Assembly: GCA_947165405.1 (NCBI GenBank)
Contig: CAMVAG010000057.1
Coordinates: forward strand, 1-10,677
DNA length: 10,677 nucleotides
DNA from: an uncultured Selenomonadales bacterium
Lineage (GTDB): Bacteria; Bacillota; Negativicutes; Selenomonadales; Selenomonadaceae
Direction of reading: 5' to 3'
The notes under the pieces: model-generated
Seen by the model: only the letters and a program-made list of their open reading frames with translations
Database searches by the model: none
What the model was told of the DNA's origin: nothing
Made by a program: the position numbers and the translations under genes
Shown here: one piece after another, positions 1-6,900 of the stretch
Position numbering within the stretch: the first letter of the stretch is position 1
How the letters are laid out: each line of letters opens with the position of its first letter

Positions 1-24
1 GGAGCCGTCATCCATGACGGCTCC
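1..24 (-). terminator. Hairpin, likely terminator of the YgbA-family gene
   Basis: A perfect 10-bp inverted repeat (GGAGCCGTCA at 1-10, TGACGGCTCC at 15-24) encloses a 4-base loop. It begins 13 bases after the stop codon of the minus-strand YgbA-family gene, which is the usual place for an intrinsic terminator. The T-run that would confirm it on the minus strand would lie before base 1, outside the window. The stem itself is directly visible; the terminator role is inferred from position. Confidence 0.7.
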
Positions 25-37
25 TATATTACCGTTG

Positions 38-547
38 TTATTTTTTCTTGCGCTTCTTTGACTTGGATTTTTTTGGGGAACGTGTGGCGTTGGCGAATTT
101 GTTTTTGATTTTGGCGGCATCTTCCTTCTGCTTTTCGGTTGATTTTTTGTCGCGTTGCATTTTGGCGTATTCCGCGCCGAGCCCCGCGATTTTGTGCTTG
201 ACAGTCATAATCGGGTGGCTCAAAAGCATTTTCTTTTGTCCGCCCTTCATAATCGTGTTGAATTCGTTGGTAAAGCGTTCGCCAAAACAGGGCGTTTCGC
301 ATTGTTCACAGATGGGCTTGCCGATACCGTAGGGGCAACGAGAAATTTTTATCAAGACGGTGGACAGGACGGCGGTGCATTTGGCGCAGAGCTTGCCGCC
401 TTCGGTGCCGTGATTGGCGTTGCAATATTCGCCGAAGGTGTTGCGGATATGTTCTTTCTCCTTAGGGACGTTGTTTTTCAATTCGGGCTCCTTGCGTTTG
501 GGCAGAATGCTTTTCACTTTTTCTTTAACCTTGTCGAGGATTCCCAT
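38..547 (-). CDS. ygbA: YgbA_NO (nitrous-oxide-stimulated promoter) family cysteine-rich protein
   Basis: A 169-residue protein with a Cys/His pattern that I recognise as the YgbA_NO family: C42-x3-H46, C54-x2-C57, C71 (in RCPYGIGKPIC), C80-x2-C83, C87, then an HPIM segment with H111. The spacing suggests binding of a metal or an Fe-S cluster. In E. coli the family member is under NsrR control and is linked to nitrosative stress; the molecular activity here cannot be read from sequence. Residues 1-35 are basic and charged. Residues 128-169 form a Lys/Ser-rich tail ending in a run of basic residues, longer than I expect for E. coli YgbA, and may contact nucleic acid or membrane (inference). 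The start is ATG at 547, because AAGGAG at 555-560 sits 7 bases upstream; an in-frame TTG at 553 would be only 1 base from that site. It follows the MFS gene by 50 bases and also has its own promoter-like sequence. Confidence 0.85.
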   Translation of the reverse strand: MGILDKVKEKVKSILPKRKEPELKNNVPKEKEHIRNTFGEYCNANHGTEGGKLCAKCTAVLSTVLIKISRCPYGIGKPICEQCETPCFGERFTNEFNTIMKGGQKKMLLSHPIMTVKHKIAGLGAEYAKMQRDKKSTEKQKEDAAKIKNKFANATRSPKKSKSKKRKKK

Positions 548-576
548 AGTCAAACTCCTTTCTTGTGAGGTGATTT

Positions 577-606
577 ATTTTAATTGTCGCTTTGGCTTTA
601 TGTCAA
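577..606 (-). promoter_or_regulatory. Sigma-70-type promoter for the YgbA-family gene
   Basis: On the minus strand, TTGACA (601-606) and TAAAAT (577-582) are separated by 18 bases, a near-consensus housekeeping promoter. The -35 box is the last two codons (Leu-Thr) of the upstream MFS gene. Predicted transcription start is near 570, leaving a leader of about 20 bases that contains the AAGGAG site. A small perfect palindrome, CAAGTCACTTG (604-614), overlaps the -35 box and could be an operator; this is speculative. Confidence 0.6.
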
Positions 607-1812
607 GTCACTTGCCTCCAAACGAGCCGCGCCGAAATTCCCGCGCTTAATCAAAAGCCACAGCGTGATTGAAAGAGTTGTTGAAGTCGTGATGATTATT
701 CCGAGCCCGACGACAAAATTTCCCCAAGGCAAAGTTCCCAACATCATGCCGAGAGAGCCGAAGAGTGTAGGGACAAAATTTATTATCGATGAAGCGGTTC
801 CGATGTTGTCTTTGGCTTCGTTGAGGAGGATTTCCATTGCGAACGGGCGAATCAGCGCGCCTATCGCCGTGAAAGGCAGGAACGTCAACAAAAACATTAT
901 CGCCGCCGTTTGTCCCAAGGTTAAAACCAAAATGCCGCTCGTCATTGCCGCGAAGAAGTTCAGTTGCAGCAGGTGCACGTTCGACAAAAAATTTTTCAGC
1001 TTGAGATATAAAATCGGTCCCGCGATTGACGCCGCCGAGTTCACTGCGAAAAAGTAGCTGTACTCCTGCGCGGTCAAGTCGAAAAATTCCACGTAGATAA
1101 AACTCGACGCACTTAGGTAAGCCATGTAAGGCGCGGACAAAATCGAAAACATTATCAGCGACGACATGAAATATTTTTTCCGCCCGACTTCGACGAGCAA
1201 TGTCAGCGAATTGAAAATTCCTCCGTGCCGGCGTTTGTGAGCGGGCAACGTCTCGCAAAACAAAAACGCCACGAATAAATTTATCGCGCCCAAAATTGTC
1301 AGCAAGTAGAATGAGCCGCGCCAATCGGTGAACGTCAAAAGCACTCCTCCGACGAGCGGCGCGACCATCGGCGCGATAACTCCCAACGCTTGAGTGATTG
1401 CCAAAATTTTTCTCATGACTTGCCCGCGAAAACAATCTTTTATCAAAGTCGTTCCGACCGTGATTATCGCGCCCGAACCGACCGCTTGAAAAAATCTTCC
1501 CGCCAACAAAAAATAAATATCCGCCGAGACCGCGCAGGCAAAGGAAGCCGCCGTATAAATCGCCGCGCCGAAAATTAAAATCGGTCGTCGCCCGAATTGG
1601 TCAGCCAAAGGTCCGAATAAAATCATGCTCACCGCGAAGACGAAAAAAAATATTGTCAGCGTCAAGCCGACAAGAAACTCGCTCGCCGAAAAATAATTTC
1701 CCATCTCCGGCAGCGCGGGCAAATACAAATCTGTTGACAGCGGCACGAACATTCCGATATATGCCAAATACGCAATCATTGCCGAGATTGAAAGATATTT
1801 CTGTTGTCTCAT
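598..1812 (-). CDS. Bcr/CflA-type MFS multidrug efflux transporter
   Basis: A 404-residue, very hydrophobic inner-membrane protein with about 12 predicted membrane segments, the usual length for drug:proton antiporters of the Bcr/CflA (DHA1) group. TM1 ends in a DLYLPALP stretch (residues 28-35), a hallmark of Bcr/CflA proteins. Motif A of the MFS is present in the TM2-TM3 loop as GPLADQFGRRP (67-77). An antiporter motif C-like segment is at about 141-156 (QALGVIAPMVAPLVGG), followed by the conserved WR at 164-165. It should export small hydrophobic drugs or metabolites by proton exchange; the substrate cannot be told. The ATG at 1810-1812 is preceded by a modest GAGG about 8 bases upstream. 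Divergent from the cyclase gene and 50 bases upstream of the YgbA-family gene, with no terminator between, so read-through into that gene is likely. Confidence 0.92.
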   Translation of the reverse strand: MRQQKYLSISAMIAYLAYIGMFVPLSTDLYLPALPEMGNYFSASEFLVGLTLTIFFFVFAVSMILFGPLADQFGRRPILIFGAAIYTAASFACAVSADIYFLLAGRFFQAVGSGAIITVGTTLIKDCFRGQVMRKILAITQALGVIAPMVAPLVGGVLLTFTDWRGSFYLLTILGAINLFVAFLFCETLPAHKRRHGGIFNSLTLLVEVGRKKYFMSSLIMFSILSAPYMAYLSASSFIYVEFFDLTAQEYSYFFAVNSAASIAGPILYLKLKNFLSNVHLLQLNFFAAMTSGILVLTLGQTAAIMFLLTFLPFTAIGALIRPFAMEILLNEAKDNIGTASSIINFVPTLFGSLGMMLGTLPWGNFVVGLGIIITTSTTLSITLWLLIKRGNFGAARLEASDLT

Positions 1813-1838
1813 CTAATCGCCTCGTCAAAATTTTTTTC

Positions 1839-1847
1839 ATGATAGCA
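1839..1847 (-). promoter_or_regulatory. Possible extended -10 promoter for the MFS gene
   Basis: On the minus strand the sequence TGC-TATCAT forms an extended -10 element 27 bases before the ATG of the MFS gene. No good -35 box is seen at the right distance, as can be the case for extended -10 promoters. Predicted start is near 1832. It lies back to back with the plus-strand cyclase promoter, with about 37 bases between the elements. Confidence 0.4.
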
Positions 1848-1883
1848 GAAAAATTTTCCGCTGCATAGCCGATTAAAACTTTT

Positions 1884-1912
1884 TTGACACGAGCGGCGGC
1901 GGCAGGTAAAAT
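1884..1912 (+). promoter_or_regulatory. Sigma-70-type promoter for the cyclase-methyltransferase operon
   Basis: TTGACA (1884-1889), a 17-base GC-rich spacer and TAAAAT (1907-1912) make a nearly ideal housekeeping promoter. The bases just upstream (1871-1883) are A/T-rich and may act as an UP element. Predicted start is near 1919, giving a leader of about 25 bases that contains GAGGAG at 1931-1936. Confidence 0.75.
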
Positions 1913-1944
1913 ATCTTACAAAAATTTTTTGAGGAGTGAGCTTA

Positions 1945-2709
1945 GTGACTTACAAGCTGTGGAATTTTTGCAAAGAGTTGCAGACGAATTACGATTTGAT
2001 TGACTTGACACATCCTCTCGACAACGACAGCCCTTATTGGTCGGGCATTCCCGAAGGCTCCGTTGAACTTTGCAAGACGTGCTTCGATTGGGGCAACCCG
2101 ATGCTTGAATGTCTGATTCAAACGTTCAAATTTCCCGGACAATTCGGCACGCATATCGACTTCCCCGCGCACTTCATCAAAGACGCTCCGAGCAGCGAGG
2201 CTTACGGCGTGAACAACATGATTTATCCTCTTTGCGTCATTGACATTTCGGCGAAGGTTAAAGACGATGTTCACTACGCGGCGACGGCTGAAGACATCAA
2301 GGCTTACGAAAAAATTTACGGTGCGATTCCCGACGGCGCGTTTGTTGCGCTTTACAGCGGCCGGGCTCGTCATTGGCCCGACATGAATAAAATTTCGGGT
2401 ATCGCCGAAGACGGCAGCGAAAATTTTCCCGGCTGGTCTCTCGACGCGCTCAAATACATTTACGAAATTCGGAACGCCGCCGCCAACGGTCACGAAACAC
2501 TTGACACCGACGCTTCGGCAGAGGCAGCTGCGGCAGGCGATTTGGCTTGCGAACGTTATCTGCTCTCGAAAGGAAAAGTTCAAGTCGAAGTCATGACGAA
2601 TCTTGACAAGGTGGCTCCCGCCGGCGCGATTGTCTTTGTTGCTTGGCCGAACATCAAAGGCGCGACGGGTTTGCCTGCGCGGGTTTTGGCAATCACTCCG
2701 CGAAAATGA
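1945..2709 (+). CDS. Cyclase family protein (kynurenine formamidase-like metal hydrolase)
   Basis: A 254-residue protein of the cyclase/arylformamidase family, metal-dependent hydrolases that cleave amide or ester bonds; true members include bacterial KynB. The start of the fold is seen in DLTHPLDNDSPYW (20-32). The metal-binding signature is FGTHIDFPAHF (67-77), giving ligands H70, D72 and H76; the first His of the usual HxGTHxDxPxH signature is Gln66 here. A second conserved block, GHETLDTD (182-189), supplies the likely catalytic His/Glu. The C-terminal strand VFVAWPNIKGATGLPARVLAI is typical of the family. The start is GTG at 1945, since GAGGAG at 1931-1936 lies 8 bases upstream; the in-frame GTG at 1936 overlaps that site and is rejected. 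No tryptophan catabolism gene is nearby, so the substrate is unknown. Its stop overlaps the methyltransferase start (ATGA, 2706-2709), implying translational coupling. Confidence 0.9.
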   Translation: MTYKLWNFCKELQTNYDLIDLTHPLDNDSPYWSGIPEGSVELCKTCFDWGNPMLECLIQTFKFPGQFGTHIDFPAHFIKDAPSSEAYGVNNMIYPLCVIDISAKVKDDVHYAATAEDIKAYEKIYGAIPDGAFVALYSGRARHWPDMNKISGIAEDGSENFPGWSLDALKYIYEIRNAAANGHETLDTDASAEAAAAGDLACERYLLSKGKVQVEVMTNLDKVAPAGAIVFVAWPNIKGATGLPARVLAITPRK

Positions 2710-3932
2710 GCGAGTCTTACGAATTTAATTTCGTCGGGAAGAAACGCGCCGCCCTTGAGGCTCAAAAAAAAATTCAAGCGACGCTTCAACCGATTATCAA
2801 TCAAAGCCGCGACTTCGACACGACGGAAAATCTTTACATTGAAGGCGACAACCTCGACGCGCTGAAACTTTTGCAGGAAAGTTATCGCGGCAAAGTCAAA
2901 TGCATTTACATTGATCCGCCGTACAACACGAAAGGCGATTTCATTTATCGCAACGACTTCACGCATTCCGATTGGTGCGCGATGATTTATTCGAGGCTCC
3001 TTGTTGCGAAAAATTTTCTCACGGACGACGGCGCGATTTTTATTTCAATCGACGACCGCGAACAGGCGAACCTCCGAAAAATTTGCGACGAGGTCTTCGG
3101 CGAAAAAAATTTCATTGCCAACATCATTTGGAAGCGGAAAGTTCACGGCAACAACATGGGATTTATTCCGCCCGTTCACGATTTTATTGTCGTCTATTGC
3201 AAGGACATAAATTTTTTGAAGCCGTTCGCCCTGCCGCAATCGGAGGAGACTTTGAAAAAAAAATATTCCAATCCCGACAACGACCCTCGCGGCGCATGGA
3301 CGACGATGAGTTTGACGGCAAGTCACAAGGGACCTTACTTCGCGATTGTCAATCCGAAGACCGGCGAAAAATTTTTCCCGCCGCCGGGACGCTATTGGGT
3401 TTTCAATGAGGCTGAAGTTTTGCGCAGAATTGCCGACGGTCGAATTATTTTCGGCAAGCGCGGAACTTCAAAACCCGTTCAAAAAGTTTTCGCCGCCGAA
3501 AGAAATTTGACGAGCAAGCCGACCGCTTGGTTTGATAAGCAGGGCAGCAACAGCGACGCCACCAAAGAGCTTTTGAAAATTTTCGGGCGGAAGATTTTTG
3601 TTTCGCCAAAGCCCGTGACTTTGATTGAATACATTTTGAAATTCGCGACGGATAAAAATTCAATCGTCATGGATTTTTTCAGCGGCTCTGCGACGACGGC
3701 TCACGCGGTCATGAAACTCAACGCCTCTGACGGCGGGCAACGAAAATTTATCATGATACAAATCGCGGAGGCGACGCCCGAAAATTCCGAAGCACGCCGC
3801 GCCGGCTACGAGACCGTTTGCGAAATCGGCAAGGAGCGCATTCGTCGTGTCGGCGACAAATTAAAAGCCGCGTATCCGAATTTGGACACGGGCTTTAAAG
3901 TTTTCAAAGTCGAAACTTTCACTAACCACTAA
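2706..3932 (+). CDS. Type III Mod-like adenine-specific DNA methyltransferase, short form
   Basis: A 408-residue beta-class N6-adenine DNA methyltransferase. The N-terminus carries the family block NLYIEGDNLDALKLLQESY (42-60), then catalytic motif IV DPPY (70-73) and SDDD-type strand DDGAIFISIDD (107-117). The SAM-binding motif I comes late, as DFFSGSATT (323-331), after the KPVTLIEYIL segment (302-311); this IV-then-I order defines the beta class. The middle part (about 140-300) should hold target recognition. Type III Mod subunits are generally near 600 residues and continue after the GFKVFK block; here the protein stops 8 residues after it (ending VETFTNH), so a C-terminal module is absent. 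No Res helicase-nuclease gene follows. It is therefore an orphan or degraded methyltransferase. The start is ATG at 2706, overlapping the cyclase stop; an upstream in-frame TTG at 2643 would encode only antisense-like cyclase overlap and is rejected. The 3' end overlaps the facing gene by 11 bases. Confidence 0.88.
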   Translation: MSESYEFNFVGKKRAALEAQKKIQATLQPIINQSRDFDTTENLYIEGDNLDALKLLQESYRGKVKCIYIDPPYNTKGDFIYRNDFTHSDWCAMIYSRLLVAKNFLTDDGAIFISIDDREQANLRKICDEVFGEKNFIANIIWKRKVHGNNMGFIPPVHDFIVVYCKDINFLKPFALPQSEETLKKKYSNPDNDPRGAWTTMSLTASHKGPYFAIVNPKTGEKFFPPPGRYWVFNEAEVLRRIADGRIIFGKRGTSKPVQKVFAAERNLTSKPTAWFDKQGSNSDATKELLKIFGRKIFVSPKPVTLIEYILKFATDKNSIVMDFFSGSATTAHAVMKLNASDGGQRKFIMIQIAEATPENSEARRAGYETVCEIGKERIRRVGDKLKAAYPNLDTGFKVFKVETFTNH

Positions 3933-6900
3933 TCATTTTCTGCGCGGGCAGAATTTTTTTTGCAACAGTCATCATTAATTTGATTCGATTGAGCTGGTTG
4001 ACTTCAGACGAGCCGGCGTCACAATCAATCGCCACGACATTTACATTGTCAAAATTTTCTCTAAGCGCGTGCAAAGTTCCCTTGAGGATTATGTGATTCG
4101 GCAGGCACGCGAAGGGAGACAAGCCGACGATATTTTTTACGCCGTTTTCGATAAGCGCGACCATTTCGCCGCAGATAAGCCAGCCCTCGCCGTTGAGGTT
4201 GCCGTTGCTCAAAAATTTACTTGCAAGCCGCGCAGTTTCTTTAATGTCGTGCGGTGCTCTGAAGTGTTTGGAATCCTTCAGGGCATTTTTCATCGGGCGG
4301 CGGAAAAATTCTATGAACTGGATAAAAATCTCGGCGAAAAATTTTTCCTTGCGCGTGCCGCCCAAAAGTTCCCGCTTGACAATCGCGTCGTAAGCACAAT
4401 ACAAAAAGAAATCGACAAAATCGGGAGGAATTACTTCCGCGCCCTCGTCGGCAAGCACGCGCTCGATAAAGTTGTTCGCGACGGGATGATACTTAACCAA
4501 AATTTCTCCGACGATACCGACTTTGGGCTTGCGAAGATTTTCGTCAATCGGTATCGCGTCGAATTGGCGGACAATCTCTTTTATGTTGCGTCGATAGCTC
4601 AAATAATTTCCGTCAATCAAATCGGCTTTGGCAAGCGTCATCCATTCCTCGAAAAGTTTATCGGTTTCGCCGCGCTTGAGTTCGTAGGGGCGCATACGGT
4701 TGGAAACGTTTTGAAGTAAATCGCCGTAGACGGAGGCTTTAATCGCGTCCGCGAGGCAATCGCGTCCCAGTTCAAAGGCGTCTGTCTCTTCGGGCAAACC
4801 CCAGCACGCGAACACCGGCACTTGACCGAAGCCCGCAAACTTCAACGCTCGACGCATGACAGAAATATAATTCGTGGCACGACAGCCGCCGCAAGTTTGA
4901 AACAAAATTATCGACGTGTTATCGGGGTCGCAATCGCCCGACTTCAACGCCGCAATCATTTGACCCGTGACGACAATCGCGGGATAACACATCTCGTTGT
5001 TGACGTAGCGCAAGCCCAAATCGATTGCCGCCTTGTCGGGCAGAGCGGGTATCAAAATTTTGTAGCCGTACTTCTGCAAAACCGTTTGAACCAATTCAAA
5101 ATGAATCGGAGCCATTTGCGGCGCGAGGATTGTGTGAGTTTTTTTGCAATCGGCTGTGAAGTGAGGACGTTCGGGAAATTTTTTCGGCGAATAAGTGACG
5201 GGAACTTTTCTCTTCAACGCGGCGAGCAATGAACGCAATCTGATTCTTGCCGCGCCCAAATTTGAGACCTCGTCAAGCTTAATCATCGTGTAAATTTTTC
5301 CGTGCGCCTCCAAAATTTCTTTGACCTGCTCAATCGTCAAAGCGTCAAGCCCGCAACCGAATGAACTAAGCTGAATCAAAGTGACGTTCGGATTTTGTGC
5401 GGCGAATTGCGCGGCGTGATAAAGTCTGGCGTGATAGCTCCACTGATTGACGACGGAAATTTTCGGCGCGTCAACTTTGACATGATAAACGCAGTCTTCG
5501 GAAAGAATCGGCAAGTTGTAAGACTGAATCATTTCGGCGATACCGTGATTGATTTCCGGGTCGACGTGATACGGTCTGCCGACGAGGAGGATTGCGTGTT
5601 CGCCGGTCTGCTCAAGGCGTTTCAAAACCTCGTCGCCGAAATTTTTTATGTCTTGTCGATAATGCTCAAGTTCAGCCGCCGCCTTGTCGACAGCAGAATT
5701 AATTTCTTTGGCGGAAATATTTTCGGAGGCAAATTCCTCGACAAGACGCTTTTTTAATTTCTTCATGTCGTGAACGGGCAGGAAAGGTTGCATGAACTTG
5801 ACGCCGCGCTCTTTGAGGATGTCCATGTTGTTGCGAATGTTTTCGGGATAGCCGGCGACAATCGGGCAGTTGTAAAAATTATCCGACCGCGTGTCGAAGT
5901 TGTAAGGTTCGCAAGGATAAAAAATTTTTTTCAAGCCGCGCTCAATCAAATCCATAACGTGACCGTGAGCAAGCTTGGCGGGATAGCACAACGAATCACT
6001 CGGAATGGTCTCAAGCCCTTTGTAAAAAATTTGTGCGGAAGATTTTGAAGACAGCTCGACGCGATAACCCAGCTCCGTCAACAGCGTGTGCCAAAAAGGA
6101 TAGTCCTCGTAAATGTTTAAAACTCTCGGAATGCCGATTGAACCTCGCGGCGCATTTTCCAACGGCTGATAATCGAAAACTCGCCAATATTTGTAAGCGA
6201 AAGCATTAGACATTAATTTTGGATTATTAATGCTAGCAAGCCGCATGGCTTGCGTATGAGCGCGGTCATAACCTTCAAATTGTTGAGCGGTTAGAGCGCG
6301 ACCATTGGATGCAACGTCACGTTGCCCGCCGACGCCGCGCTCGCAACGATTGCCCGTGAAATATTTTCCGCCGTCAGGAAATTTCTGCATGGTTATCAAA
6401 CAATTATTGCCGCAACGCCCGCAACGATATGACTTCGTGACGACAGAAAAATTTTCCAGTTCATTGGCAGATAAAATTTTTGTCTCGCCCGAAAAATTTT
6501 CTTTGGCAAGAATCGCCGCTCCATACGCACCCATCAAACCTGCAATGTCCGGGCGAATAACTTCGCGGTGAAGAATTTCCTCAATCGAACGGAGGACAGC
6601 GTCGTTGTAAAAAGTTCCGCCCTGCACGACGATATTTTCGCCGAGGTCCTCGACGTTCTTGAGTTGCATGACTTTAAAGAGCGCGTTTTTAATGACACTC
6701 AACGCAATGCCCGCCGAAATGTCGTTGACGGAGGCACCTTCCTTTTGCGCCTGCTTAACTTTGGAATTCATGAAAACGGTACAGCGCGTGCCCAAGTCGA
6801 CGGGAGCCTCTGAAGTCAAAGCTTTTTTTGCGAAGTCGCCGACCGTCATGTTGAGACCTTGCGCGAAATTTTGAATGAAACTTCCGCAACCCGCACTGCA

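Noticed and set aside
155..568. 137-residue plus-strand frame opposite the YgbA-family gene
   Set aside because: The minus-strand frame has a recognised Cys/His signature, a ribosome site and a terminator; the plus frame has none.
1734..1762. TTGACA with an ATATAT-like box on the plus strand within the MFS gene
   Set aside because: The -10 match is poor, no gene starts downstream on this strand until the cyclase, which has its own much better promoter.
2498..2640. TTGACA words in the cyclase 3' half as possible separate methyltransferase promoters
   Set aside because: No acceptable -10 box at 16-18 bases from any of them; coupling through the ATGA overlap explains expression.
2643..2705. 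Upstream TTG extension of the methyltransferase
   Set aside because: The extra 21 residues only read the cyclase 3' end in another frame, and the conserved N-terminal block begins after ATG 2706, which gives the usual ATGA overlap.
3895..3925. Weak AAAGT/ACTTT hairpin as a minus-strand terminator for the activator gene
   Set aside because: Only five A/T-rich pairs and no T-run follows on the minus strand.
4069..4719. 216-residue plus-strand open frame inside the activator gene
   Set aside because: It mirrors a highly conserved minus-strand gene, has no family match that I recognise and no promoter; a shadow frame caused by codon bias.
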